The position numbers were made by a program, and so were the translations under genes. From the NCBI RefSeq assembly GCF_004123675.1, contig NZ_CP035417.1, positions 3,773,501 through 3,837,500 of the forward strand: a stretch of 64,000 nt of DNA, written 5' to 3'. The stretch comes from Leisingera sp. NJS204. GTDB taxonomy: Bacteria > Pseudomonadota > Alphaproteobacteria > Rhodobacterales > Rhodobacteraceae. The notes under the pieces are model-generated. The model worked only from the letters and a program-made list of their open reading frames with translations. It was not told the DNA's origin and did not search any database. Below, in pieces: positions 17,141 through 27,522 of this stretch (its first letter is position 1; each line of letters opens with the position of its first letter).

Positions 17141-19270
17141 TCAGTCAATCCGCAGGTCAACCCGGTCAGACCGGCCTTCACCATCGACAATCACCAGCGA
17201 AGAAAAACCAGGGCCGGGGCTGGGCAGGGAGAACTCGCGCCGGCGCTGTCCCGTCAGCACCGGCAGGCCGTTTGCCATCACCAGAAACGGCGCGGTGCCG
17301 CCGCGGAGTTTCAGTGTCAGGTCCGCGCCTTCCAGCATCAGCCAGGCGCCTTCGGGCGGGAAGATCAGCTCCGGCGCATCCGCGGGTTCCGAGAAGGCGG
17401 CATCGCGGGGGCGGAAGCGCTGCAGGGGCTGCGGCAATTCGGCCGAGCTGACGATCAGCGTGGCGGGGGGCGGCGGCGGCAGCGGGTCGAGGGCCGGTTT
17501 CAGGCGGCCAAATGCTTCAAACAGCACCGGTGCTGCAAGATCGCCGCCAAAGATACCGGGGACAGGCGTGCCGTCGGCGCGGCCCATCCAGACGCCGATC
17601 ACGTGGCGCCCGTCCCAGCCGATCGCCCAGGCATCGCGGTGGCCATAGGAGGTGCCGGTCTTATAGGCGATGGTGCCGCGGCGCGCGCCCGCAGGCACCG
17701 GCAGCCCGCGCAGGATGTCTGCGACTTGCCAGGCGGCCTCGGGCGAGGTCAGGCGGCCTGCGGGCGCGGGCGCTTCGCCCTGCAACATGCGCAAGGCCGG
17801 CCCCTGCCCGCTTGCCGCCAGCCCGGCGTAAAGCTGCACCATGTCTTGCAGGCTGATGCCCAGCCCGCCCAGCGACAGCGCCAGGCCGGGGGGGCCGCCG
17901 GGCAGCTCCGGCTTGGCGCCGCCAGCGCGCAAGGACCCCAGCACGCGCGCCGGTCCCAGCTCCTGCGTCAGCTTCACCACTGGGATGTTGAGCGATAGCT
18001 GCAGCGCTTTGCGCAGCCTTATTTCGCCGCGGAACTCACCATCGAAATTCTGCGGCGCGTAGCCTGCGAAGTTGACAGGACCGTCGTGGATCAGGGTTTC
18101 CGGATGCGCCAGCCCCTGATCGAAGGCGAGGCCGTAGATCAGCGGTTTCAGGGTCGAACCGGGGGAGCGGGTCGCCTGTGTCATATCGACAAAGCCGCGC
18201 CTTTGCGCATCGGAATAGCCAGGAGAACCAACCAGCGCCAGCACTTCGCCGGTCTGGTGGTCCGCGGCGATCAGGGCAGCGGAAAGAGACGGGGTGGCGC
18301 TGCGGGCGGCCTCTGCCAGCAACTGTTGCATCCGGGATTGCACCGCGCTGTCGATGGTCAGCCTGATCTGCCGCTTGCCAGGGTGCTGTGCCTTCACCCG
18401 GTCCGCCAAATGCGGTGCCAGCCGCGGGAAGGCCGCCATTTGGTGCGGCAGCGGAGTGCGGCGGGCCGCCTCGGCCTGTTCTTCGCTCAGGAGGCCCTGG
18501 CGCTGCATCCGGGCGAGCACGCGGTCGCGGGCCTCGCTGGCGGTCTCTGGGAAACGGTCCGGGCGGCGGCGTTCAGGAGATTGCGGCAGGGCGACCAGCA
18601 GCGACGCTTCTGCCGGGGTGAGGCGGCGCGGTTCTTTGCCGAACCAGCTGTAGGCCGCCGCGCGGATGCCCTCTGCCGCGCCGCCATAGGGGGCGTGGGT
18701 CAGGTAGAGGGTGAGGATCCCGTCCTTGCTAAGGCGGCGTTCCAGCGCCAGCGCCACCCGCATCTGGCGCAGCTTGCCGGCCCAGCGGCCGGTGGTGCCA
18801 TCCTCCAGCAGGCGCGCCACCTGCATGGTCAGGGTAGAGCCGCCGGAGACCGCGCGGCCATTCCAAAGCGCCTGCCCTGCGGCGCGCAGCAGGGCAACGG
18901 GGTCGACACCGGCGTGGGAGCGGAAGCGCTTGTCCTCGTAGCGCAGAAGCATGTCGAGGAAGCGCGGGTCGACGTCCTCGGGCTGGACAGCGAGACGCCA
19001 GAGGCCTGTGCCGACCGGGTAGGCGCGCAAAAGCTTGCCGTTGCGGCCGAGTACTTCAGTGGAGGTTTCGGCGAGGGTGAGGGGGAGATCTGTGGCGTCG
19101 ATCCAAGCATCGAAGCTGCGCCAAGCCGTGAAAGCAGCCGCAAGCAGGACCGCTAAAGTAGCGGTGTACCATTTCCATCTTTTCCCTGGCCGAAGGCCGG
19201 GCAGCGCCCGTCCCGCCCCCGACGGGGCGGGACGGGCGCTGCCCTCTGAGCTGTTCAGCCGGCGTTTCAC
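17141..19270 (-). CDS. pbpC: Penicillin-binding protein 1C
   Basis: A 709-residue bifunctional peptidoglycan synthase. A short basic cytoplasmic stretch precedes one membrane anchor (WYTATLAVLLAAAFTAW, about residues 40-57). The glycosyltransferase 51 domain contains RYEDKRFRSHAGVDP (catalytic Glu) and SGGSTLTMQVARLL. The transpeptidase domain has SPGSTLKP (catalytic Ser), an SLN-like SLNIP and KTGTSYGH. A beta-rich C-terminal domain typical of PBP1C closes it. I chose the GTG at 19270, which overlaps the upstream stop as GTGA; a longer upstream reading overlaps the macroglobulin gene. The first 25 codons include a perfect palindrome. Confidence 0.93.
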   Translation of the reverse strand: MKRRLNSSEGSARPAPSGAGRALPGLRPGKRWKWYTATLAVLLAAAFTAWRSFDAWIDATDLPLTLAETSTEVLGRNGKLLRAYPVGTGLWRLAVQPEDVDPRFLDMLLRYEDKRFRSHAGVDPVALLRAAGQALWNGRAVSGGSTLTMQVARLLEDGTTGRWAGKLRQMRVALALERRLSKDGILTLYLTHAPYGGAAEGIRAAAYSWFGKEPRRLTPAEASLLVALPQSPERRRPDRFPETASEARDRVLARMQRQGLLSEEQAEAARRTPLPHQMAAFPRLAPHLADRVKAQHPGKRQIRLTIDSAVQSRMQQLLAEAARSATPSLSAALIAADHQTGEVLALVGSPGYSDAQRRGFVDMTQATRSPGSTLKPLIYGLAFDQGLAHPETLIHDGPVNFAGYAPQNFDGEFRGEIRLRKALQLSLNIPVVKLTQELGPARVLGSLRAGGAKPELPGGPPGLALSLGGLGISLQDMVQLYAGLAASGQGPALRMLQGEAPAPAGRLTSPEAAWQVADILRGLPVPAGARRGTIAYKTGTSYGHRDAWAIGWDGRHVIGVWMGRADGTPVPGIFGGDLAAPVLFEAFGRLKPALDPLPPPPPATLIVSSAELPQPLQRFRPRDAAFSEPADAPELIFPPEGAWLMLEGADLTLKLRGGTAPFLVMANGLPVLTGQRRREFSLPSPGPGFSSLVIVDGEGRSDRVDLRID
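19199..19244. repeat. Perfect 21-bp palindrome inside the 5' end of pbpC
   Basis: The arms 19199-19219 and 19224-19244 are exact reverse complements with a 4-base loop. The hairpin starts 26 bases after the pbpC GTG and encodes residues about 10-24 of the pre-membrane segment. The outer arm gggcagcgccc is also the outer arm of the long inverted repeat at 46201-46265. Confidence 0.85.
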
Positions 19271-22200
19271 TTCACGACCACGCGCCCCGTGCCGGTCCTC
19301 GCGCGGTAGGCGGGGCGGTACATGTCTTCGACCGAGGCTGCCGGGTGGTGGAATGTGCCGGGCGTCACCGCGCGGGCGATATAGGCCAGTGTCACCGGCG
19401 CGGCATCGCGCATATTCACAGCCGCCAGAAAACGGTCGCTGCGGAATTCGGTGTGTTCGGCCCCGGCCGGGTTCAGCCAATCCAGATCGCGCAGGTCGCC
19501 AGAGCGCAAGAGGTTCGGGTTGTCGATCTCGAACCCGGCAGGCAGCGGATCGTTGATCATCAGCCTCGCACCGGTCTTCTCATGCGGTTTCACCCGCAGG
19601 ACGGTGACAAAACGCGCGCCTGCAGTGACAGACTGCACGTCCAGCGGTTGGCCATCCAGCGTGTAGTAGCTGCGTTCGATGGTGTAGCCGAAGCCGCCCG
19701 CGGCCGGCGGGACCAGTGGCACGCCAAGCGTGGTGAGGGTGATCTCCGCAGTCCGCCCGCTGGCGGCAGTCAGCGCCAGCTCCGGCGTGTTGTGCCCGTC
19801 TGCAGCCTGCACAAATGGCCCCTGAACAGGCTGACCGTTGACCAGAAGGCCGGAATCCTCGGGGGTCCGGGTCAGCGCGTGGGCGGCCATCAGGGTCCAG
19901 GCGGACTCTTGCGTGGAGCGATGGCCGCTGGCGTCGGCAAGCCGCGACGACAGGCTGACGCGGTCCACAGCCTCGGACCCGGCCTCGGCGGCAAGGGCCA
20001 GAACGCCAGCAGTATCGCGCAAGGCGGTGCCAAAGTCGGCGCGCCAGAGGCGGCTGTCCTTTTGCCCATCGGACCCGATCATCTGCGCGGCGCGGCTGAA
20101 CATCCGGTCCGCACGGCGCTGATCGCCATAGGCTGCAAGGGCCGCGCCCAATTGGGCGGCAGCAAGCGGGGTGGCGAAGGCCTCACCCTTCACATCGGCG
20201 TAATAGCGCAGGTCGCCCATCCGGGCCGCACCCTCGCGCGCCAGAACATGGAGGGCATAGGCAATCTCCTCGCCGCCGGTATCGAAGTCGGGGGCATAGT
20301 TGATGCGGTTGCGCAGGTTGTCCATCGCCTGGGCAAAGGCCTGTTGCGGCACGGTGTAGCCTTGCGCGCGGGCGCGGCTGAGGAAGTCGCTGGCATAGGC
20401 GTCCAGCCAGAACTCACCGCTGTCGGCGCGCCAGAGGCCAAAGGCGCCGCTGGAGGCCTGGCGGGTCAGCACCTTGCGGATGGCGGCGTTAATGCGCGCA
20501 TCCACCGCCGGGCCGTCGCCCAGACCCGCTCCCTGCGCGACGCTGCTGAGGTAGAGCAGCGGCAGCGCCTTGGAAGTCACCTGTTCGGTGCAGCCATAGG
20601 GGTACTGGTCCAGCTCTGCCAGCAGACCCGGAACGTCGAATTTGGCCAGCGGGCCAGAGGAGATGGCGGCGCGGGCGGTGCCGGGGCGCAGGCCGGTGAA
20701 AACATCTTTACTGAACAGGAAAGTGTTACCGCCTGCGAGCGTGAAGCGGCGGGTTTCAGAAACCACCGGATCATTGGCGCGGACCGGCAGACGCAAATTT
20801 TGACGCAGCACCTGCCCGTCCGGCGTGGTGAGGGTAAGGGTGAGTTCGTGGTCACCAACGGTTTCTGCCGTCACCGGCAGTTCCAGCACTGTCTTGCCCT
20901 GTTCCGCCAGGGTGACGGAGGCGGGCAGGCTGCCCAGCGTCAGACCGCCTGCGGTGCTGGCGGTCAGCGCCATGTCTCCGGCGGGGCCGTCGGCATGGAC
21001 GATCTCGATCCTTGCGCGGCTTTCGTCGCCGGGCGCCAGGAAGCGCGGCAGCGCGGCGGTGACCACCACGGGATCGCGCACCAGCATGTCGGCCTCGGCC
21101 TGACCGACAGCCCGGCCGGACCAGGCGACAGCCATCAGCCGCACGGTGCCGTTGAAGGCGGGCAGGGTCATCGGGAACTCCGCTCTGCCATTGGCGTCCA
21201 CTTTCAGCGGGCCGGAGAACAGCGCCACCAGGTCCTGCGTGGGCGGCGGCGATTGCATCTTGAGGCCACTGTCAGCATCACCGCCGGAGCGGATGCGGCC
21301 CAAAGCGCCGTTGCCGGGGTCGATGAGGCGGCCATAGATGTCGCGCAGCTCCATCCCCAGCCGGCGCTGGCCATAATAATGCGCGCTGGGATCGGGGCTG
21401 GTGAAGCCGGTGAGATTGAGGATGCCAAGGTCCACGGCGGCGACGGTGAGCCAGACTTCATCGCCCTCTGCCGCGCCCTCCACGCGGAGTTCCGCCACTT
21501 GCGTGCCGCGCGGCCGGGCCACGCCGGGGACGTCAATCGTCACCTCCAGCTGCTGGCCGGGCTGGGTGATGCTAGCATGCGCCAACCCTAGGGCGCGCAG
21601 CGGGGTGCGGCCCCGGTCGCCTGCAACAGGCTGGATTATGGTGGCGGTCACATAGGCGCCGCTGCCCCAGTCCTGTGTCACCTCTAGCGGGATCACGGTT
21701 TCGCCGGCGGGAACTTCGACAGCCATGCGGTGGATCAGGTGGTTCGATACCACCGAGACCAGCGCGGTGCCCGCGGCCTGCGGCACGATGCGCAACCGGG
21801 CGGTGTCGCCGGGTGCATAGCTTTCGCGATCCAGCGACAGCTCCAGCCGGGCGGGCGTCCCGGTGCTGCCTTCGGGGGCGTACCAGCCGGCATAGAAGTC
21901 ATAAGCGGCAGAGGCATAGGCGCCATCCAGACGCTCCACCACCAGCTCATAACGGCCCCAGCCGACTGGCTGAGACAGCGGCAGTGGATCGCTGCCCAGC
22001 TGCGCCTCGCCCGTCGCGATGCGGGTGCGGCGCGTTATAGGCTCCCAGTTCCAGTTGCCGTAAAGCTGATACCATTGATAGCGGGTCTCGACCCGGTTCA
22101 GGGTCCATTTGACACGCATCGGCACCGGCGACAGGTCCGGCGACAGGGCGATGAGTTCAAAGCCTGCCTCGGAGCCTTCTGCCGCAACCTCGTCAAACTG

Positions 22201-24726
22201 CGGTTTAATGCCGAGGACGGGGCCTGCAGGGCGGACAGGGATTTCCAGTGAGCGTTCGACCGGACGCGCAGCGCCATCAGCAACACGGGTGGTGAGAGTG
22301 GCCAGAAGCGGCTTGCCCTCTGCCGGGGCGGCGGCGGGCAGGTTTACAGCGAAGGCCGCGCTGCCATCAGCGCCGGTTTCCTGGCCGCCGAAAAATCCGG
22401 TCTGGGCAGAGGAGACCGTATCATAGCGGCCAAAACGGAAACCCGGCCATTGATCCAGGGTATTAGCGGCAGTGAGGCGGATGTCTCCTTCCACCTTCAG
22501 CCCGGCACCCGGCGCGCCGAACAGGTAGTCTGCTTGCAGTGCAATCTGCGCTGCACTGCCGGGCTGGAGTGTGTTTGCATTGGCGACCTCTTGCTCAAAG
22601 TCGATACGCTCGGGCAGGAAATCCTCGACCAGGATCTGGCGGCTGGCGAGCGCGGGGGACTTGAGGTCGCTTTTGATTTCAATCCGCCAGGTGCCTCGCG
22701 GGGCGGCGGGGCCGGTAGGCAGCGCAAAGACATGGCCGCCCTGATGGCCTGCGGCTGAGGTCTGGCGGGTGTATTCCACCCCGTCAGGGCGCAGCAGGAT
22801 TGCGGTGAGCGGCAGGCCCGCGATCGCCTGCGCCTTGCCGTCACGCGCCAATGCAGTCACATGCACGGTTTCACCCGCACGGTAGGCGCCGCGGGTGGTG
22901 GCGAGGAAGACATCCACCGGCCCCGGTGCGGGCCGGCCGGCCACGCCGCGGTCTGACAGATCAAAAGCGGCATCGTTGAGGGGCAGGAAGGTGAAATCGC
23001 CCTCCCCCGCCCGGGCAGTGATCAGCGCCGGTGACGCGCCGCCGGAACCGCGCGTCAGGCCGGGCCTAAAACGGACATAGCCGCTGGCGTCGCTTGTTTC
23101 AGTTGCCAGAACCTCATTGGCACTGGAGATCAAACTGACCTCGGCACCGGCCTGCGGTTTGGCGTCCGCCAGGCCCTGCACCTGCACATGCAGGCCATCG
23201 CTGCCGGACATGGTGCTGAGACCCAGGGTGGTCAGCACAAACCATTGCGTGGCACCGGCATCGTCATAGGGATCGGCCCCGGGTATCCGCGCTGTTAGGG
23301 CGTACAGACCCGGTGTCTTTTGCCCAGTCAGGGCATCTTCCAGCGGCAGGCGGCTGGTCATCGCCTGATTGAGCGCAGTGCCCACTTCGGCACTGCCCTG
23401 CCAGATCTCCTCGGCGATATCGGAGGCGAAATGCTTATCCTCCCACTGGGAAAGCGGTTTGGCAAAGTACCCCTCCTGCAGGGTGCGCAGCACGTTGCGG
23501 CTGCTGACCCGGCGCAAGCGCAGGTCCAGTTCCGTCAGGTTCACGGTTTCCACCGGCAGCGCCGCAGCAGCGCCCGCGGGCAGCACATAGGCGCGGCCCG
23601 GGAAGCGGACCTTGGGCGCGCGGTCGCGCACGTAATGAGTCAGCTCCACATCTTTATAAAGCTGCTCGCCGCTGGCCGCCGGCAACCCGCGGCGCAGGGT
23701 CAGCTGGTAGCGCTTGCCGTGCTCCACCCCGTCAAAACACAGCTGCCGGCCGGATGCGGTGACTGCCAGACTGCTGCCGGCCAAGCGCACATAGTTTTCG
23801 TAATCGGTTCCGGCCTGTTCCAGATCTTCGGAGAACTCGGCGCAGATACGGGGGGCTGCGCTGTCGCTTTCAACCGTGGAGCCAGTCACGCGAAAACCGT
23901 ATTTCCGGATCGCATAATGGATCATCTCGGCATTCGCCTTAAGCGGAATGATGTTGTCAGCCAGGCGCAGCAGCGGCAGCATCTCGCGGCCGCGGCCAAG
24001 CGCCTCCACCGCTTCGGCGGCCTGACGCAGGGCCTGCGCCTGATCTGCCGGTGCCGCAGCCCGCAAGTAGCCATTGAGGGCCGCAGAATAAGCGTCCTGC
24101 CGGAAACGGCGCTGCTGGGAACGGTTGCCGGAGTCTTTGGCAGCCCGCAGCAAATAGGCCGAGAATCGGGTCCAGTCCTGGGCAGAGTCAGTCAGCACCA
24201 CGGCCTGCCCCATCCATCGCAATGCCGCGAGCGGCTCTGCGGCACGGAACAGCGAGCGGGCCGCCGAAACCGCCTTGGCGGCGTCCTCTGTTGTCAGCGG
24301 ATAGGCCAGGCCCAGCGACTGGGCAAACCCGGCCGCGCGCGGCAATTCCAGCTCCGGGGTAGCGTCCAGCCGGCCTGCCCGCACAGCGGCCTCTGCCTGA
24401 AGCCCGCCGGGTGCCGGCTGTTTCAGTGCCGAAAAGGCGCCCTCATAGGAACTGGGCTGAGTCAGGGCGGATTTTGGAAAGCAGGCATTTGCCTTTTGGT
24501 TGAACACAAAACCGGCGCAATCCGTCTGGGCAGCACACGCCCGCGCGCAGGACTCGACATCCGTATCGAACAGCGGCTGCAGGTCCGAGCCGAAAAAATC
24601 GGTGTTGGCAAAAGCCTTGTACCGGAAACCGGGAACCTCCGGCCCGGCCCAGGCAGCGGGCAGAAACGCAACAAAAGAAATAAAAACAATGGCATACATT
24701 AGAACTGAAGCAAACAGACGCGGCAT
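19267..24726 (-). CDS. Alpha-2-macroglobulin family protein with N-terminal PAN/Apple-like domain
   Basis: A 1819-residue periplasmic protease trap. A signal peptide (MPRLFASVLMYAIVFISFVA, then FLPAAWA) ends in a signal-peptidase-I site, not a lipobox. A Cys-rich segment follows (SCARACAAQTDCAGFVFNQK, then ACFP; residues about 58-87) resembling a PAN/Apple domain. MG domains, a bait region and the complement-like thioester motif YGCTEQ (Cys1379) follow, then an alpha-alpha barrel and a final MG domain. The ATG at 24726 has GGAGG five bases upstream, so it was preferred over a TTG at 24738. It is coupled to pbpC by a GTGA overlap, the same pairing as E. coli yfhM-pbpC, suggesting protection of the periplasm when the wall is breached. 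Confidence 0.92.
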   Translation of the reverse strand: MPRLFASVLMYAIVFISFVAFLPAAWAGPEVPGFRYKAFANTDFFGSDLQPLFDTDVESCARACAAQTDCAGFVFNQKANACFPKSALTQPSSYEGAFSALKQPAPGGLQAEAAVRAGRLDATPELELPRAAGFAQSLGLAYPLTTEDAAKAVSAARSLFRAAEPLAALRWMGQAVVLTDSAQDWTRFSAYLLRAAKDSGNRSQQRRFRQDAYSAALNGYLRAAAPADQAQALRQAAEAVEALGRGREMLPLLRLADNIIPLKANAEMIHYAIRKYGFRVTGSTVESDSAAPRICAEFSEDLEQAGTDYENYVRLAGSSLAVTASGRQLCFDGVEHGKRYQLTLRRGLPAASGEQLYKDVELTHYVRDRAPKVRFPGRAYVLPAGAAAALPVETVNLTELDLRLRRVSSRNVLRTLQEGYFAKPLSQWEDKHFASDIAEEIWQGSAEVGTALNQAMTSRLPLEDALTGQKTPGLYALTARIPGADPYDDAGATQWFVLTTLGLSTMSGSDGLHVQVQGLADAKPQAGAEVSLISSANEVLATETSDASGYVRFRPGLTRGSGGASPALITARAGEGDFTFLPLNDAAFDLSDRGVAGRPAPGPVDVFLATTRGAYRAGETVHVTALARDGKAQAIAGLPLTAILLRPDGVEYTRQTSAAGHQGGHVFALPTGPAAPRGTWRIEIKSDLKSPALASRQILVEDFLPERIDFEQEVANANTLQPGSAAQIALQADYLFGAPGAGLKVEGDIRLTAANTLDQWPGFRFGRYDTVSSAQTGFFGGQETGADGSAAFAVNLPAAAPAEGKPLLATLTTRVADGAARPVERSLEIPVRPAGPVLGIKPQFDEVAAEGSEAGFELIALSPDLSPVPMRVKWTLNRVETRYQWYQLYGNWNWEPITRRTRIATGEAQLGSDPLPLSQPVGWGRYELVVERLDGAYASAAYDFYAGWYAPEGSTGTPARLELSLDRESYAPGDTARLRIVPQAAGTALVSVVSNHLIHRMAVEVPAGETVIPLEVTQDWGSGAYVTATIIQPVAGDRGRTPLRALGLAHASITQPGQQLEVTIDVPGVARPRGTQVAELRVEGAAEGDEVWLTVAAVDLGILNLTGFTSPDPSAHYYGQRRLGMELRDIYGRLIDPGNGALGRIRSGGDADSGLKMQSPPPTQDLVALFSGPLKVDANGRAEFPMTLPAFNGTVRLMAVAWSGRAVGQAEADMLVRDPVVVTAALPRFLAPGDESRARIEIVHADGPAGDMALTASTAGGLTLGSLPASVTLAEQGKTVLELPVTAETVGDHELTLTLTTPDGQVLRQNLRLPVRANDPVVSETRRFTLAGGNTFLFSKDVFTGLRPGTARAAISSGPLAKFDVPGLLAELDQYPYGCTEQVTSKALPLLYLSSVAQGAGLGDGPAVDARINAAIRKVLTRQASSGAFGLWRADSGEFWLDAYASDFLSRARAQGYTVPQQAFAQAMDNLRNRINYAPDFDTGGEEIAYALHVLAREGAARMGDLRYYADVKGEAFATPLAAAQLGAALAAYGDQRRADRMFSRAAQMIGSDGQKDSRLWRADFGTALRDTAGVLALAAEAGSEAVDRVSLSSRLADASGHRSTQESAWTLMAAHALTRTPEDSGLLVNGQPVQGPFVQAADGHNTPELALTAASGRTAEITLTTLGVPLVPPAAGGFGYTIERSYYTLDGQPLDVQSVTAGARFVTVLRVKPHEKTGARLMINDPLPAGFEIDNPNLLRSGDLRDLDWLNPAGAEHTEFRSDRFLAAVNMRDAAPVTLAYIARAVTPGTFHHPAASVEDMYRPAYRARTGTGRVVVK

Positions 24727-24874
24727 GGCACCCTCCAATACTTGGCGCAGGCTGGCACGGGCTTAACGTCATAGCAAGATTCACCCGCGTAACACGTAAG
24801 GGCAGCCCTGCTGTCTCTTGCGTGCGGAATTGCCGCGCGCTGTTCGTGTTAATGTATTGCCGGAGTGCGCAGGG

Positions 24875-27163
24875 ATGACCCTTGCCAGCAAATTAGCGGA
24901 AGAAAGACGCGCCCGGCTGGCCGCGGAACGGCTGCTTGAGCTGAAGCAGGCGGAGCTGTCTGCTGCCAACCGCAAGCTGGGCCGCCATGCGCTGGCGCTG
25001 ACCAAGCGGATCGGCCAGACCCAGGCTGAAGTGGCCACTGTGCGCGACGAAAACGCCAAGGTGAAATCCGACCTCGATACCGCGCATGAAAAGGTTGAGA
25101 CTGCCGAGCGGCGGCTGTGGCATTCGATCCAGGCATTTCAGGACGGTTTCGCCTTTTTTGATGCTGATGGCAGTCTGATCGGGGCGAACACCGCCTACCT
25201 CAATATCTTCGACGGGCTGGAAGAGGTCTCGCCCGGTATCTCCTATGTGCGGATCCTGCAGCTTCTGACCGACGAAGGGCTGATCAATACCGGCGAGCTG
25301 GGCACCGATGCCTGGCGCGAAATGATGAGTGAGCGCTGGCTGTCGCCTTCGCCCGATCCGGTGGTGATCCAGCTGTGGGATGAACGGTATTTGCGGCTGA
25401 TCGATCAGCGCGGCCACGGCGGCGATGTGGTGACGCTGGCGCTCGATATCACTTCGACCGTGCAGTATGAAAAGGACCTGCGCGGCGCCCGCGCCCGCGC
25501 CGAAGCGGCAAACCGGGCAAAATCCGCCTTCCTTGCCAATATGAGCCATGAGATCCGCACCCCGATGAACGGGGTGGTGGGCATGGCAGAGCTGCTGAGC
25601 GATACCGCGCTGGACGAGGAACAGCGGCTTTATGCCAATACCATCAAAAACTCGGGCGAAGCGCTGCTGGTCATCATCAATGACGTGCTCGACTATTCCA
25701 AGATCGAAGCCGACAAGCTGGAGCTGCATCCCGAACCCTTTGACCTGGAACGCAGCCTGCACGAAGTGGTGATGCTGCTGCAACCCACCGCGCGGGACAA
25801 GGGGCTGACGCTGCTGGTCGATTACGACCTGTTCCTGCCGACCCGCTTTACCGGCGATCCAGGCCGGATCCGGCAGGTGCTGACCAATCTGGCCGGCAAT
25901 GCGGTGAAGTTCACCAAAGAAGGCCATGTGACCCTGCGGGTGACCGGTGTCTCCTCGCCTGATGACAAACAATGCGCGGTGCATATTTCGATCGAGGACA
26001 CCGGCATCGGCATCCCGGAAGAGAAGATTGAGCATATTTTCGGCGAATTCAACCAGGTCGAAGATGAGCGCAACCGCAAGTTTGAAGGCACCGGGCTGGG
26101 GCTGGCGATCTCCAAGCGGCTGATCGAATTGATGGGCGGCGAGATCTGGGTCGACAGTGAGGAAGGCAAAGGCTCCTGTTTCGGCTTCCGCTTGCCGCTG
26201 CCCCTTGAAGGATCAGCAGAGCAGCCTGTGCCGAAGCTGCCCAGCTCGCTGCGCCATGTGCTGCTGGTGGATGACGCGCCGCTCAACAGCGAGATCCTGC
26301 AAAAGCACCTGCTGATGCTGGGCATTCAGGTCACCACTACAGAAACCGCGCATGGCGCGCTTGCCGCGATGCAAGGCGGTATTGACCTGGTCATCAGCGG
26401 CCATAACCTGCCTGGGCTGGACGGCGTGCAGCTGGCGAGGGATCTGAAATCCGGTTCCTGGCGCGGAGTGCCGGTGCTGATGCTGAATTCCGGTCCCCAG
26501 GGCGCCAATGATCCGGAAATCCGCTATCTGGCGGACGGGGTGCTGCAAACCCCTGCACCGCGGGACGATTTTTTCAACCAGCTGGCCAAGCTGGCGGCCA
26601 GTGCCGTCGGCCCCGGCTGCGCGGCTCCGCTGCAAGGCCCGGTGACGGCAGACAGGCCGATGGCACCGCAAGCAGGTCTCGAGGCACAGCAGACCGAACC
26701 ATCCGCCGGCCCGCCGCCGGACCCGGAAATCCGCCGGATGCGGGTGCTGGCAGCAGAGGACAACAAGACCAATCAGCTGGTGTTCAGCAAAATGGTGAAA
26801 GAGCTGAACATAGAGCTGAAGTTTGCCAGCAACGGGCTGGAGGCGGTCGAAGCCTTCCAGGCGTTCCGCCCGGATCTGATTTTCATGGATATATCGATGC
26901 CAATGATGGACGGCAAGGAAGCCACCGCCAGGATCCGCAGTATCGAGGCGGACACCGGCGGCCATACCCCGATTGTGGCCTTGACCGCACATGCGATGGC
27001 AGGCGATTCCGATGGTATCCTTGCGGCCGGCCTGGACCATTACCTGACCAAGCCGTTGCGCAAGGCGCTGATCCACGAAAAGATCCACGCCTGTGCGCCG
27101 GACGGGACACAGGCCTTGGATCAGGACGGCCCGCCTGCCCCGGCTGCCGCCCAAGCACTCTGA
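24875..27163 (+). CDS. Soluble hybrid sensor histidine kinase with two receiver domains
   Basis: A 762-residue cytoplasmic kinase with no membrane segment. Order: N-terminal coiled coil (residues about 1-90, Ala/Glu/Arg heptads), PAS-like domain ([20 protein letters not shown]), HisKA with [11 protein letters not shown] (His225), and ATPase with [19 protein letters not shown] and GTGLGLAI. Receiver 1 ([15 protein letters not shown]) has GHNLPGLDG where the phospho-Asp should be and lacks the conserved Lys. Receiver 2 is intact ([23 protein letters not shown]). The start at 24875 has GGAG nine bases upstream; an in-frame start at 24818 is less likely. It is divergent from the macroglobulin gene and has no adjacent response regulator. 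Confidence 0.92.
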   Translation: MTLASKLAEERRARLAAERLLELKQAELSAANRKLGRHALALTKRIGQTQAEVATVRDENAKVKSDLDTAHEKVETAERRLWHSIQAFQDGFAFFDADGSLIGANTAYLNIFDGLEEVSPGISYVRILQLLTDEGLINTGELGTDAWREMMSERWLSPSPDPVVIQLWDERYLRLIDQRGHGGDVVTLALDITSTVQYEKDLRGARARAEAANRAKSAFLANMSHEIRTPMNGVVGMAELLSDTALDEEQRLYANTIKNSGEALLVIINDVLDYSKIEADKLELHPEPFDLERSLHEVVMLLQPTARDKGLTLLVDYDLFLPTRFTGDPGRIRQVLTNLAGNAVKFTKEGHVTLRVTGVSSPDDKQCAVHISIEDTGIGIPEEKIEHIFGEFNQVEDERNRKFEGTGLGLAISKRLIELMGGEIWVDSEEGKGSCFGFRLPLPLEGSAEQPVPKLPSSLRHVLLVDDAPLNSEILQKHLLMLGIQVTTTETAHGALAAMQGGIDLVISGHNLPGLDGVQLARDLKSGSWRGVPVLMLNSGPQGANDPEIRYLADGVLQTPAPRDDFFNQLAKLAASAVGPGCAAPLQGPVTADRPMAPQAGLEAQQTEPSAGPPPDPEIRRMRVLAAEDNKTNQLVFSKMVKELNIELKFASNGLEAVEAFQAFRPDLIFMDISMPMMDGKEATARIRSIEADTGGHTPIVALTAHAMAGDSDGILAAGLDHYLTKPLRKALIHEKIHACAPDGTQALDQDGPPAPAAAQAL

Positions 27164-27522
27164 GCCGACAGGTCTCTCCCGCCGCCGCCACGCCATGGCG
27201 GTCAGTCTTTGAAACAAACTGTTCTCAGGGTGCGCTAGGGCTTCTGCTCTTGGCACAATGCTGTGCTGGGTCCCGGTTGCCGGACGCCGCCAGGATCCGG
27301 CTTTTCCGGGTCTTGCCCCACCCGTTTGCAGCGTACGCCCTTTCCGTCACCCGGCCCGAATTTAACAACGGCGAAGCTCTCCCGCGCCCGCAGGCGCACC
27401 GGCTGCGCCGGCACCGCCCTTGTGCGGCCTTGGGCGTGGCAGCGCGCAGAGCGCGCTGCCACGCCCAACCGTGAAGGTGCGTTCTTGAATGTGCCGGAAC
27501 GGGCGGGAGCCTTTCTCCTGCC
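27164..27522. other. Gap between the hybrid kinase and yaaA
   Basis: The flanking genes converge. The only structure I can support is the family 1 repeat at 27432-27510 and a few weak GC palindromes. Short reading frames here look like chance openings in GC-rich DNA. Confidence 0.5.
27432..27510 (+). repeat. Dispersed palindromic repeat, family 1, copy D
   Basis: A perfect 16-bp stem (27432-27447 with 27451-27466, loop aga) is the longest first stem of the family. It is followed by aaccgtgaaggtgcgttctt and the tail gaacgggcgggagc. It lies between convergent genes, so the stem may also stop transcription. Confidence 0.75.
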
